A stretch of 64,000 nucleotides of DNA from Lineolata rhizophorae (GCA_010093515.1 MU001685.1:475851-539850), one strand, 5' to 3'. Shown: positions 45,384-58,136, numbered from the stretch's first letter. Notes: generated by a model not told the origin, from the letters alone. Numbers and translations are program-made.

Positions 45384-48215
45384 ATGCAAAGGTCACAGCC
45401 AGCACGACCACTGTCGTACCAAAGCACGGCGAGACCGGATTTGAGAGTCATGCCGTCGTCGCCGGAGCCGCCGAAGAGCTCAATAGCGAGTACCAGCCCA
45501 CTGCATCCTCATGATTCCGGCTTCTTCGAATCATCAAGTTCTATGGGCAATGACAAGCGTGCGCCACAAGGTACGATGAGAATCCTGTCCTTTCATCATC
45601 ACGTTTACCGGCGGGATACTTTAGACTAACCTCCATATTACCAGACCCATTCAGATCTCAGATGAGATTGGCAAACCTCTCCACGACAACAGTAGCTACG
45701 GCCAGGCAGCAGGGTATCCCAAGCCAACACCAACACGGATCTACTGCTACTCCGGGTTCATGTCTACTTCCAGACCCACCATATCACCCCTTCAACTCCA
45801 TGGCACAAAGTTTCACCCTCTTTGAAGCTGACCCGCCGCCCAATACACCATCAATTCTCTCCCATCTTCAAATGGACGGTGGAAAATTGAGTTTTGAGAG
45901 ACAGGGACCTGGTGAAACAACAAGCAGTTCAGAAATGCCGAACTATAGTCGACCTTTGAATCTCGTGACAGGAACTACAGACCCGCCTCTGGATTGCTTT
46001 GCAGGGTTGAAAATCGATGGGTCGATGAATAGGCTAGCTGCATCAAAACATGATGAAGCAAGCACAAGACCGAAGAAATTCGACGGAAATCAAATTGGAT
46101 TGGAGTTGTTAGGGAACGCTCATATGAGAATATCTCAAACAGATAATGACAGCAGCTCTAAGTCCCAGGTTCTTGGCGCCCATCATCACTATTCTTCAAC
46201 TAGCTCGTGTCACGGACCTTTGCACGAGGACAAGTGGAATTCGTCGAATCATTGGGAAAATCCTCTTGAGCCCACCTCTAAGGCTGCTGGAAAGAAGGCA
46301 ATGAGAGGTGACAATAATGTCGCCCAGGGGTCGTCGGACAATTTGCCAACCACGGAAATGGCATTCTCGTCTCCCAGTCATCTTTATGCCTCTAAGGCCG
46401 CCGCAGGAAATATGAAGCTAGCCTCGCCAGCGGGACATGATGCTGCCGACCATCTAGATGCACGATATTTGTTCGTCGGTCCAGGAAGCGCTAATTACAC
46501 AAACCCGCCTCCGCCTAAGTGGAACAGCGTATCAACCAGAGCAGAATCACCTTACCCTGTCTCTGATACAGTTCGTTCGTACAAGCATTCTCAGGTGAGT
46601 CCAGAATCAAGAACAACATTGAGACAGTTATCTAACCGTTCACAGGGTCCGTGTACTTCAGTGCGAAGCCCAAGTCATGAGAAGAGGTTCAAGAACCTCG
46701 GTGGCAAAAACCCTTTCCGCGAAGTAATATCTAGATTTACATCTACAGTGGACACATCCCCAACCACTCGGTCACGCACACACGAGCATCGCAAGCACGA
46801 CGGCGAGGATAGTTTGGAGAGACGAGATCGACGACAGAAATGGGTTGACTATTCTTCCGAGCACTCCAATGGTTACGACCGAAGGTCTTATCATTCAGAA
46901 GAAATAAATTTCCTTCCAGGAGTAAATGGCGCGCAAACCAGGGGGATTTCCACAAAAGCTATCTGTTCTGTTCCGCTGACTAAGGCGGTTGGCAATTCCG
47001 GCACTCAGACTCGAAGCCTACCATCGAAGAGTTCAGCTCTTCCCTGGGCCGAAGAATTAGAGAGGGACGAACCAACGAAAAATCTGCCAAAATCTCACGG
47101 CAGTCAGAATGCCTTCGAACCGCACGAGCAGAAGAAGGGGAATCGATCTTCAGACACTGAGATTGATGATGAACTCAGCACACTCAAGAGACTCCAAGAT
47201 GAGAACACTTATTTTATGAACGTCTACGACTTGAAGCAAAAGACGGCTGCTGAATTACGACTTCGGTACCAAGAAGTGTGCAAGCCCACGATGAAAGGTG
47301 GCCAAGTAGAGGATTCCCGAGTGCGGCGGGAGCTTGAAAGGGCAAAGAAAGACCTGGACGCTGCTTCGAAGGGGGAGAAGGAAGCGTATAATGACATGGA
47401 GTTTGCTTATAACGAAATGCAAAAGGCTTACGAGGAATGGAACAGGGCGCTTGTTAACGTGAAACAAACGTGCGCAGTGTGCACAGACGACAGAGGTCGT
47501 TCGGCGTTTCCATCGAGGATCACCGTTAAATGCAAGCATAAAAGCAACACGTGCAGAGCCTGCTTGAGCCAGTGGCTCTCGTCCGAGCTGGAGTTGAAGG
47601 GCTGGGATAGACTGACTTGTCCGGATTGCGGAGAAAGCCTCGACTACAATAGTGTCAAGAAACACGCATTCCAGGAAACCTTTCAGCGGTATACCAACGC
47701 TTTCGCAGTACCTCCTCCATTTTCACCCTGGGACTGGAACGAGAAACTGATATTTACCTTTTTCGTCTAGGTACGACCAACTCAGCACCCGCGCCGCCCT
47801 GAGCACCATTCCCAATTTTCATTGGTGCCTCAAGCCCGGCTGTGGGTCCGGACAGATTCACGAAGACAGCGAAGGCCCTTTATTCCTTTGTACTACTTGT
47901 CAATCGCGTTTCTGCATTGTGCACAACGAGCCTTGGCATGATGGGGAGACGTGCGCACAATACGATAAGCGGCGAAGATACCAAGCCAACAACTCAATGA
48001 GAGATGAAAAGGCATCCGAGAAGTGGAAGAAGAGCAACTCGCGGCTATGTCCTATGTGCTGCGCGCCTATACAAAAGAATGGCGGATGCAGTGCCATGCA
48101 TTGTGGGTTTGCTGCGCGTTGCCGAGTCAAATCTGTTTACTAATTGTGTATTGTGTTAGGCTCAAAATGCCAGAGTTCCTTTGATTGGAGCAGGGCAAAG
48201 AAGTACAAGTACTGA
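45384..48215 (+). CDS. RBR-type (RING-IBR-RING2) E3 ubiquitin ligase-like protein, 855 or 872 aa
   Basis: RBR ligases accept ubiquitin on a RING2 cysteine before passing it to substrate. Exons 45384-45570, 45645-47688, 47771-48102 and 48160-48215, all phase-matched (872 aa). A further intron candidate at 46595-46645 (51 bp, GTGAGT...CTAAC...CACAG) is in frame and stop-free; if removed the protein has 855 aa. The first ~500 residues are Ser-rich and disordered. A coiled-coil (ERAKKDLDAASKGEKEAYND) precedes RING1 (CAVCTDD, CKH, CRAC, CPDC) from about residue 672. The IBR follows (WCLKPGC, CTTC, RFCIVHNEPWHDGETC). RING2 reads LCPMCCAPIQKNGGCSAMHC then SKC, containing the GGC cysteine that is catalytic in RBR enzymes. 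It stops soon after FDWS, so the last zinc pair of a full RING2 is absent. The first ATG after an upstream stop was taken as start. Confidence 0.85.
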
Positions 48216-48863
48216 TGGTTCCTTCTGAGCTGACATCAAGGCTTTGGGGAGGCCCAAAATTGTCAAAGATAAATGTTAGGGAAGTCAGTATTGCCACATT
48301 GGGTAATTATCGGTTCTCATTCGGGCCTTCGGTGGGGAGCCAAGATCTCGAGACGTATTTCGGACAATGTCACTCGTTCCTGCACGTTCATTCCAGGTAC
48401 CTCTGAGCTGAGGGTTCCATTGCTTTCCTAGGGCCGCGTAGCCTGCAGTACATCATATGTTCACATCACTCTTAGCCATGACACCCGCGTCCGTGCTGCT
48501 TCAGCTGTCGTGACCCCTCCGGCAATAATTTCGCGTGGTGTGACCTCACGCTTCCAGTTCCACACCGCAAAGCCAGTCTAGAACAATCCGAGCCCATTAA
48601 TTGCTCTTATGCTCTCTTCCCCGCTTTTCTGCGTGCTTCACGATGATCTTCGATCACCTGTTCCCCGCAGCTGGTCGCACGTGTCCTCAGCCCACCCAGA
48701 GCATTCCCAGGCATGTTGGGGCGCGTGCTCCACCGGAATTGGCCAGAATGCCACCTAGCACCATAAAAGCAGTTGAGCGGCAACGAATTGGCGCAAAGCC
48801 GAGCTCTGGTTTCACGCCAACCGTCATCGTACTAATAAATACATAAATACCCCCGCACTTCTA
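48216..48863. other. Intergenic spacer
   Basis: 648 bp between two + strand genes. No supported gene or repeat seen. Confidence 0.5.
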
Positions 48864-49850
48864 ATGCCCTCTCGTACCGGCTACACTCACAAGAGTGCTC
48901 ACAACAAAAACAACAGTCAAGTCTTCATCCGTAAGGTACGCGAAGTCGTCTCTCAGGCGATCAAAGAATTTTTAAAGTAAGCGTTTCTATTCCCGATCGG
49001 CTTTGGCCTTGCCTGTGTCACTCCGATCTCACTCCGATCTCCCCCCGCGAGGAATAGAGCGAGGTAATCCGGCGTCATCCGGAAGGACGTGGGACCGAGT
49101 ATCCTTCTAGCAGTACGTGGAAAGGTTAACGCGAGCATATATAGTCCCCGGCTGGACGCACCAAAGCACACCTCCTACCACCGAAGCAGTGACGAGTACC
49201 TCCGCCACGACTCGCCGTCACCATCGCGTCACCAGCAAAGTAAAAGCTACTCACCAGCTTACGGCTCGGACTCATACGACTCCGAGAACAACCACATCTA
49301 CCATCGCCGACCGTCATACGAGCGATCAAGCGCCCATCACTCGGGCTCCCACCACTCAAGTCCGCGCCACTCCAACACACATCATTCTAGTGCGCACCAC
49401 CGCTCCAGCACACACCACTCCAGTCCGCATTACGACCACCGCCACCACCGCCGCCACCACAACAGCAGCAGCAGAATGGCCACGGCAACCACCCACGACC
49501 CCCAAACGCACCCCGCCCCCGTCGGCGTCTTCCTCAGCCTGTCGCCGCACCCCGTGCACCCGATCCTGATCTTCGGCAACGAGACCGACGCGCACACCTT
49601 CCACGACCACAGCGCCGTCACGACGCACCAGCGGCACGGCGCGCCGACGCACCTGAGCGTCGAGGCACCCGAAGGCTTGGCCGCCGTGCACCCGACCGAC
49701 AAGGGCGGCTTGGCGTTCGTGTTCGAGTCGGTTGACGCGGCGATCAGGTGGAATGGGGAGTTGGGCGGCGTGGGGAGGATGTTGGGAGGCGTGGAGGAGG
49801 GGGATAAAGGGAAGACGGTTGTGGTTGGGGAGGATCCGCTAAGGGTGTAA
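48864..49850 (+). CDS. Hypothetical His/Ser-rich protein (272 aa)
   Basis: Two proposed exons: 48864-48976 and 49145-49850, joined by a 168-bp intron (GTAAGC...TTAAC...TATAG) that keeps frame, giving 272 aa. Residues 1-38 are basic and helical (SQVFIRKVREVVSQAIKEFL). Residues ~60-115 form an imperfect His-His-Ser repeat with Tyr and Arg. Residues 125-272 look like a compact domain with VGVFLSLSPHPVHPILIFGN and LAFVFESVDAAIRWNGELGG. I do not recognise the family. The His-rich segment could bind metal, or may just be a CAC/AGC repeat expansion. The exact 5' splice structure is less certain than the second exon. Its stop is 439 bp from that of the minus-strand LOR-domain gene (convergent). Confidence 0.65.
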
Positions 49851-50288
49851 GGACGGGGTTGGTTGGAGAGGGTTCGCTGAATGGGTCCAGATTGAAAAGC
49901 ATAAATACGCATTGGGGTAGGAGATTGGAGTTTTTTGTCTGGGAAGGGAGAAGATGAATTGTTCGTCGTAAAATGATACAATAATCTACGGAGGGTTAGT
50001 TGATAGTAATGTGATAGTCAAGTGGAGTTAAGGAAAAGCTAAGGAATATTTCAATGTCGCACTTCGTCCTCAAATTGTATCATGAATCTTACATGGTCAA
50101 GCATGACAGCTCCCAAATCACTCTAGAGCAGCAGATTCCGGATCGCTCCTGCGCTCATACTCTCAACCTGCAACAAATCCATGGCAAAACAAGAAAACCA
50201 AGGAAAAATCTCCCGCCTAGGGTATATCATCATACAAAGTCTCTCAAAAACAGGCCCAGTTCCCCGATCTCTGCTTTAGAGTTCTTCC
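49851..50288. other. Spacer between convergent genes
   Basis: 438 bp, AT-richer, with no gene seen; shared 3' region of the His-rich and LOR-domain genes. Confidence 0.5.
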
Positions 50289-50956
50289 TTAACCCTCGTT
50301 TCTGTGCTCATCCAAGGCGATGCACATGGCGACCATGAGGGCCATGTCGACACCCGGGGCGACGGTGAGGGCGTACGTCTGCTGACTGAACAGAAGCTCG
50401 CTCGCGTTCATGAACTTGCGGTCGATCACGGCGACAAGGTTGCCCGTGCTCTCGTCGACAATCTCGGCGCGCGAGTCGAAGAAGTTTCCCTTCATCAAGA
50501 GCGATTCCTGCTTTCCGGTGCCGGCGCTGATGAAGGTAGCGACCGCCTTGGAGGAGAGGACTAACAGGACAGTAGAGTTAGTGGAGAGGAAGTATAAGTA
50601 TAAATCTACGGAGCATGCAAACGGGGAGTCGTACATCTAATCTTGTTCTTCACCTCGAAGAACTCGTTGCCGCTAGGATCCTCGCAGTAGTAGGTCGAGT
50701 GCATGGTGAGATGGCGCTGGCGGATGTCGAAGAGGTGGTTGTCCTGCATGTCGGAGACGGCTTTGCGGCCGGACAGCGAGAAGGCGTCGCCCTTGACCTT
50801 GAAGATGGGCCGGCCGTCGACCGTCTTGATGTCGAAGCTGTCGCCCGACAGCGACATGACTTTCTCCTTCAGTATGAGTGTTTCTGTCCGCTGCGCCGTG
50901 AACTGCGGAAAGACGCCGATAGGCTGCGGCACCGGCGGAAGCTGAACTAGGGCCAT
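50289..50956 (-). CDS. LURP-one-related (LOR, Tubby C-terminal-like) protein, 197 aa
   Basis: Two minus-strand exons: 50956-50635 and 50560-50289; the 74-bp intron (GTACGA...TGTTAG) is phase 1 and gives 197 aa. The protein matches the LOR/DUF567 fold throughout: an N-terminal PQFTAQRTETLILKEKVMSL, the strand pair SFDIKTVDGRPIFKVKGDAF, the turn MQDNHLFDIRQRHLTMHSTY, then RAEIVDESTGNLVAVIDRKF and a C-terminal helix VAPGVDMALMVAMCIALDEH. The family shares a 12-stranded barrel around a central helix with Tubby and phospholipid scramblase, and its biochemical role is unclear. The length is typical and no signal peptide is present. The C-terminal hydrophobic helix is the usual barrel core helix rather than a membrane anchor. 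Confidence 0.9.
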
Positions 50957-53746
50957 GATGACAGGTCGAAGAAGAGCTTAAAATAATGAACGGGTGATAG
51001 GTCCGGGAGAAGAACTGAAGGTCGGATAGGGACTTTAAAGGATAAGTGAGGATACGGCGAAAAAAAGGAATTGGTGTTTTGGTGACAGATAGGAAGGTAT
51101 GACGTGAGCGAGATGACAAGCTCCTCAAATATCCCTCGACGAAGAGAGGCAAGCTATGTGAAGCTGTCTCAATCTGGCAAAAGCTTTTTACTATTCTTGC
51201 CGCAGAGTCAACCGGGGAAGTCACAGCACGCGCCCAATCGAGAAGGTAAATCTGTTCTTGGCGTAAGCACGTCGACCCTCTCCATGTCGATCGAAGGACC
51301 ATCAACCGACTTACCTCTCGCGATAAGGTCTCTCTACCAGTTGCAACGTTTTTTTGGGACTTGCCGCTAGAGCATCGCAATCGCAGGTGGACTCGAGGCA
51401 ATTATATATCTGGCAGATCCCTTTCAAAAATAAGGGCATAAGGCACAGCCTTGAAGTCACAGCCTCACCTAAACGGCAGGGGTGCGCCGCCAATCCCGAC
51501 GAAATCGTCGTTCATTCGCCGCGTCTTCTAGCGCGGATGCGTGCGGGGCAGGGCTGGCTATGTACATACATAGCCGGTGCCAATGACGACGCCTCCGATC
51601 AGGGAACGGGAATGGCCCCGTGGTTGTTGCACGGCCTGCTGCGGCCCCCAACTAGGTACCGTATGGGACGTGACGAAATACCTGCAATCCTTCGCGACGA
51701 CGAGAGACCATACACCTCTTTCAAGGCCCCGCTAGAAAGGCCGATGACGAAATGCTTCGCAGGTAGAGAAAGGACCAACCCCTACCTATAGTACGTACAA
51801 CGCTCGACTGCGAAAATCAATTCCTGGCGCAAATGGACCCCGTGCTTTGTTCCTGTGTGCCCGGTGGTGGCTGTGTGATGGCGTTGCCAAGGTTTCTTGC
51901 CCTGCCGTCCCTGCGATCTGCAGAACGCCATTGGCTCCTCCACGAGTCGACGGGACCCTCGCGATTCATCGGCCCCCGAGAATAGGGAGCGCTGTGGAAA
52001 GGTTTGTCGGGTGAGAAGTGCGCTGGATCGGCGTGGACAGCTGCGATTGCATGAATGATGAACGCCGGTGCAACTATTCCTTGAGCTTACCCCGGGCGAA
52101 TGACGAAGTCTGCCTTGCTGTTCGTTAAGGGCAAGTCACAAATCGCATCAGGAACGGACCGCTTTCAGGTGGAACGTGATGCTGGAAAACAGAATCCGAC
52201 GAAGCAGATATCTCTTAATTTAGGTTATTGATCCTACCGAGTGATGGCATACAAACGGGAAGACCTCGTATCGGGTCTACTGCGTAAGAACCGAACTAAG
52301 GATTACCCTTGTTGATGCCAGTTCATGAACTGTAAGCCCGATGTGGAGGTCCAGTGGACACCACATATCTGCCCATAGCTAGACCAAAAACGCACATGCG
52401 AACAACGGCTTGCCGTTGATATGCCGGAGTACTCGCAAAGACCACGCAAACTCGACTTAACCAACACACCAGATCATCATAAGAGTCAATTGAACATTTC
52501 AAGGACCAAAAAAAGCACCAAAACAAACTGGACCCATAACCTCCACAACGACGCAATAACCGTGCCATCAAAAGCCCAGCCACATAATTCCCCCTTCTCT
52601 TGAAACCATTGACCCCCTCATCTCGACACCCGCCAGCAAACAAGAGTAACAAAAAGTAAGTCCATTGCACAAAATCCACTCGCTGAGAGCCGAAAAAGAA
52701 CACAAAAAGACTAGTCACATGCAAGAGCCTCCGACCATTCCAAGCTAGAATCAACACTACTCGCTCGCTCACCGCTCTCACCACCGCCGGAACTAGGTAG
52801 TAAGAACATTCTCCCATATTATCCTGTCCCGTTCGGGCGCAGAGAAAAAGAAATAGGACTCAACATGTCGCCGGCTCTCCCTCCACAACCACGCACTACA
52901 ACCATACACACACCCAATTCAAATCCATTTCCCACAGCCAACCCCCCTTCTTAGTTCGTCACACCTCTCCCCCGCCATCTCAACCTCACCTACGCATTTC
53001 AGAAGCAGTCAGTCACCACACCACGCATCAGAAGCACCAATTAGCAGCACCACCGATCAGCACAGCATTTCGCACCCAGCCAGCGCCGCGTACCTCGCTC
53101 GCCAGCCAGCCAGTACCTAGCCAGGAATGCAGGCAACTTACAAGTCAAAGCGACAAACATCATAAAGCCTAAGGGGCGCGATTCAAGCGGGCACAGACTT
53201 CAGGGTACCCCGATCATCGACGTCAGAAATGCTTCAGTCCAAAACTTCAAAAGTGACGAGCAATAGGAGATAAAAAGAATTTTGATCCCGAGTTTTTGTC
53301 TTGCTTCATAGTCTGAAGGAAAGTGAAAAAAAGGGAGGAAGACAGAATATATAAATAAAAGGGGAGGGGGTGGGGGTTGGGAGGAAAGGTTTTTCGCGCG
53401 CTCTAGTGGCCTGCAGCCCGGAAGTGACCTGGCCTGACACGCGCCATCATTACATAGCGCACGTCAGTGCTACCGTCCCTCGCCAAATCTACAGCCCGTC
53501 CTCTCCGAACTAATCTGCCCTTGTTTGAATGGTTACCATTTTTATCCGTACCCCCATTGCCTACGAGTCCCGTCCGCCGCCATCAAGGATCCGCCAGTCC
53601 GGCTACGCAACCGTACCACTTGAGCACTCACCGCCCTATAAGACGTCCCGCAACACACCATAGCACACTCGATCTCACCCATCCCATCCAGCCAACAACG
53701 GTCTCTTAGCATTGGTGGTTATCGGACGCGAGCGCGCGAGAGGCTT
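50957..53746. other. Gene-free region of about 2.8 kb
   Basis: No supported gene. The part from about 52.4 to 53.7 kb is A/C-rich on the + strand, so the 3' flank of the minus-strand Stm1-like gene would be transcribed as U/G-rich RNA. A number of CAGCC repeats lie near 53.1 kb. Confidence 0.5.
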
Positions 53747-55620
53747 TTACGCGCCCAAGCTCGGGAAAGCGTTGGTGTCAGACACATTCGGACCCGACTG
53801 GCCGCCGCGGCCGCCCCTGGGGCCGGCGCCACGAGGAGGGCCTCCAGCACCACGCGGAGGACCGCCGGCGCCACGCGGAGGACCACCCTCGCCGCGGCCG
53901 CGACCGCCGCGTCCGCGACCCTCGCCCCGGTAGCCGCCGCCCTCGCTGCCACGGCGGCCGCCCCTGCCGCCGCGGAAGCCTCCCTCGCGCGGCTGGTCGC
54001 GCAGACGCGCATCGTCGAGCTCCACGAGCGTCTTCTCCTTGCGGGCGCGCTCGCGCTTAGCCTTGCCGCCCTGCCCGCTGAAGTAGACGTCGCCCTCCTC
54101 GTCGTCACCGCCGCGCGGGTGCAGCGCCTTGCCCTCCGGGAACTTGGATGACGAACCCTCGTTGGCCTTGCGCGCCTCGGGTGTTGTTAGGCCTAGGCTG
54201 AGCTTCTTCTCCGCCTGCTCGGCTAGATAGGCCGCGTACGACTTGGTCTTTTCCTCGGCCTCGGCTGCGGCTGCCTCGGCTTCGGCGGCGGCGTCGGCAC
54301 CCTCAGCAGGAGCGCCCCAATCCTGGCCTTCAAGGTTGGCGCCGGAAGGGAGCTCATCAACGCCCTGAGATTCTTCAGCCTTCGCTATAGCTTCACCAGC
54401 CTTCTCGTCGGCCAATTCCTCGGTACCGGACTGGCCGCCCCATCCGTGGGCCGTCTGCTTCTCATGTTCACTGAACTAGCGTTAACGTGTGTAGAACAAA
54501 ACAGCTGCGAGAATGCACGTACCCAATACCAGTCTTGCTATGGCGGTCATCGCTCATGCGGCCACCGCGGCCACGGCCGTAACCACGTCCACGTCCACGT
54601 CCGGCGCCCTCTGCACCAAGACATTCCGGTTAGCAACCCCCACAGCGTAAAACCACGTGTTGTGACCATCATCCCATGTATCTCATACCTCTAAACTGAT
54701 TCGGGTGGCGATCTTGGCGGTAGTTATCATTGCGGTTGCGGTTCTGCGGACGATCGGGCTCACGAGCTGAGTCGTCAGAATCGTCAGCATTGTGAACTGT
54801 TACAAAATGCCAAGAGCGATATCACAGGCCAGGTTTTGTTCGTAGCAAATGCAGGAACCCGAAACAGCGGTGTAGCCGCTTTCCAATGGGAAGGTACACA
54901 TGTGCTCGCAAAAGCGACCGGCACTAATGCACAACACCACGAATCTCGAAGAACACACCTTGATCGCCGGAATACGAATCCTGACGGGGGCCACGGGCGG
55001 GACCGCGGCCAGGAGCCTCGGGGGCGGCGTTGCGCTTACCGTGGCGCGCAGTGGGCTTGTCGATGGCCTTCGTAGGCGGCTCCGGCTCACGGCGCTCGGG
55101 ATCCTGCTCCGGGTCGTTGCCTGGAAGATGGGACGTTAGAAAGCTGGCAGCCAATAACTCGACGCGACTGCTGCTAGTGATCGGCGAGGAGGCTGTTGGT
55201 GATTGGTGATGATGCGAGGAGCGGCTGTTGCGGGCCAAACACCCTCGGTCGCGAAAATCGTAAAATGGACCGCGTACCTAGCAATTCGTAAAGGTTCTGG
55301 AAATTGAATCAAGTTAGTCAAATGGTCGTGGAGAGATAACACATGAGAGATAAGAAGCTGCGGCTATTTGCCCGCCGACGAAGGCAAAGTGCGTGGGTGA
55401 CGAAGACCGAAGGCATCGAGGGACGTGTAGCGCGATTCCCAACGTCACGTCGTCCGCCGACGCAGGCGATGAAACGATGACATCAATGCCTTCTAAAAGC
55501 TGCAGGCTGCACCCTCTCCAGTTCGCGCGGCAAGCCGCGATGCATCGCCAGCGGCGGCTGAGGGAATTGATGGTGGAGCGACACGGGACGACGACTGACC
55601 TTGGACGCGATGCTCGCCAT
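53747..55620 (-). CDS. Stm1/SERBP1 (HABP4/PAI-RBP1)-family ribosome-associated RNA-binding protein, 373 aa
   Basis: Stm1/SERBP1 proteins bind the ribosome mRNA channel and preserve idle 80S ribosomes. Minus-strand exons: 55620-55600, 55296-55278, 55120-54959, 54796-54689, 54610-54523 and 54470-53747. Introns are 303, 157, 162, 78 and 52 bp, and phases sum to 374 codons. The spliced N terminus is MASIASKNLYELLGNDPEQD followed by TKAIDKPTARHGKRNA, matching the Stm1_N region. Then come an Asp/Arg/Asn-rich stretch, an RGRGRGYGRGRGGRM segment, and the conserved DRHSKTGIG and HGWGGQ block of the HABP4 domain. An Ala/Glu-rich helix, SYAAYLAEQAEK, and a C-terminal RGG tail with three GGPPRGA repeats follow; RGG tails are typical targets of arginine methylation. 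The first two exons are 21 and 19 nt. Confidence 0.9.
53827..53889 (-). repeat. Three tandem 21-bp units (GGPPRGA repeats)
   Basis: Three consecutive 21-bp units in the Stm1-like gene each encode GGPPRGA within the C-terminal RGG tail, with a few third-position differences between units. Confidence 0.85.
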
Positions 55621-57941
55621 GGCTGCTGCGTCGACGAACTAGTTAAGCGCACGTGGCGCTGTTCTCTCGTGCGGCGCACAGTGCCGGCTTGAGGTGCGGT
55701 TCGGTTTCCTCGGTCGAGAAGCGTTGCGTCGAGCAGCGGTGTTGAGCCGACGGGTCCCTGTGGTTGACCGGCCGGCACGACACACTGACGATGCTTGCGT
55801 CTCGACAAAGAAAAAATGGGAAAAGGGCAGAGCCCGGGGTTGGCCCTCTGCTAGCCGATGGCGGAGCGACGGGGAAGGGGGGAAAAAGGCAAACGAAGCC
55901 AACGGCGGGCGCGGCGGCGGCGGGCACCGTCGGACAGCCTTCGCGCGACGCTGTCCTGATGGACTGCGATGCGGTTTCGCGGCGTTGCGCCTTTGGTGGT
56001 GAGGCGGGCGACGTGTGCGGAGAGCGTGGTTGGACGGGACAGAGTCGGCCCACGCAGGAAGCGGGAAGAGGGAGGAAGGGCGGGGGAAGGAGAAGGGAAA
56101 GGCGGAACGGCGAATATTGGCGGTTGGAGCAGGCCGGGGCCGTGTCGCCCGCCGGAGCCCGCTCGAGCCAAAGCGACGGTGGCCCAGCAGTCGGGGCCCC
56201 AAAGGGCGACGGGCCAAATTGCTGCGTCGGCTTGTGGTGTGCTAAGCGACGCCCTTCACCGCCCGCCCCAACCGCGTCATTTCTGCCGTGCTGGCCCGAC
56301 CGCTGCCCGAACGGGGTTGGCTGCGTCTCCCGGCGCGTGCCCCTCCCACCGCCAGGTACCGAGTACATGCCACATGTTCCTGCATCTGGGGCCTTTGTCT
56401 CGTCGGATGCCTACTTCTGGTGAGCACGAGTTGCCAAATCGAGCCTTTCCTCGACCGCAATTGGGCCACCCGACACCCTAATACGGGATTAGTACCTCGG
56501 CCAGGACATCTGGCGGCATCCGAAGGGGGCCCATGCACAAAATACCTGCCAGCCTCACGCCCTTTGATAACGGCCATTCCAAGTGGTACAGCCATGAATG
56601 CCATGGCGTGACGAATGCAGTCACTCTGAGACTTCGCAGCAAAGCCTTACGGGAAGAAAGTTCACCGCAACTATCATTCAATCGCCATCACTCATTAGCC
56701 AAGGGACTCCGGACCATACCACCCCCAAAATTCAGCCACCTGACTACCACAACCGTGCTCATTTCACTCCAGCATCAGCACCAAAGCAACCAAGACATTC
56801 ACACCACTCAATCAACGAAGAAATTCTAACCGCTAAACATTTCTCGATACCAACCCGTACCTACACAGAGGTCCTAGCAAAATAAGAGAAAATTCGCGTT
56901 CGGAACCAAAGAAACCAAGCATAGATACACCGCCAGTAACCAAAAGCCGACAAAGAAGAAGCCGTCATCCCCTACCTAGGTACCATTTCCTCACCTACCT
57001 ATCTGCCCTTCCAGGCCGAGCCCTACGCCCAACAGACCCGGATTTGACTTGTTATTCACTTCTTTCCTTTCCTTTCCTCTCCTTTCTCTCAGTTGCTGCG
57101 TAAGGGTATGTGGTCGTCCGTCCGTCCCTTCGTCGATCCACTAATCGATCAAGAAAAGCAGAGACAGACGGCACCCGGACATACCATAAGCGGCAATGAC
57201 CAGGTCCGAACAATATATCCACAGCAATAACAGCGGCAGCAGTACATATATGAAGATGGAAGGTCAACCGGCTCCTATTTCTGTCCTGGGAACCTGAGAA
57301 AAAAAAAACGAGGCAGACGGCTCCCCCACCGGACGCATTGACCCACGTCCGTATCTCAAAGCCGAGTCCTGTTATTCCTTGCGCTCGGTTTGTGTCCGCG
57401 CCACCGACCTGAGAACATAAAAACGCCACCCGGATGCAGGTTAGAGCGAGGTGACAGCCCAGGCCGAAGAGCAATACCAGTGGCGCGAAAGAGAAAAAGG
57501 AAAGACCGAAAACCTTCAGCATGCAAACAACCGAAAATTTCAGATAGCCGACCTTAAATAGTAGAAACAATGGCCCGTTCCTTTCCCCTCGGAGAACACC
57601 TTTCCTTATTCCGGCCCGAATATAGGAGGAGAGTAGAAGGCTCGTGGTATCAAAAAAGCAAAAGTATGCTGACAGCGGCGAGCTGGGGAATGCCGGCGTC
57701 TTTTTTTCTTTTTCCGAAGAAGTTTCGTCGGCCGTGAAATAAAACATTAACGTCGTGGCGTCTCCGCGAAAAGCCAAGGATGGATGAAGTCGGAATCCAA
57801 TGGGCGTCGATTGAAGTCGAATATCCTCCTGGAACCAAACCGAAGAGGACATGGACGCTAGACACCTTCCTGTTCCTGACCTTCTCCTCTTTCCCTCCGT
57901 GAAAGCCATCCCGTCATCTTGCTATCCAATCCATTACTCCT
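55621..57941. other. Gene-free spacer between Stm1-like and bZIP genes
   Basis: About 2.3 kb. The left half is GC-rich with spurious frames on both strands (5' side of the Stm1-like gene). The right half (56.6-57.9 kb) is A/C-rich on the + strand and forms the 3' flank of the minus-strand bZIP gene. No RNA gene or repeat family recognised. Confidence 0.5.
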
Positions 57942-58104
57942 TCACTTCGAGTCGTACGAAAACTGCGTCGGAAAATGCATACTTGCGGATAAGCCGAACG
58001 GATCCGCATCCAGCACCGGGTCGAACGGGTCGAACATCTGCCCCATGCCGGCGTACTGCTGCCCGTCCGACGTTTGCGACGTATTGGTCGGCGAGTGGTA
58101 TTGC

Positions 58105-58136
<32 letters not shown>

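Noticed and set aside
50673-51401. 242-codon minus-strand frame overlapping the LOR gene
   Set aside because: Wrong-frame shadow of the LOR-domain coding region with non-natural composition.
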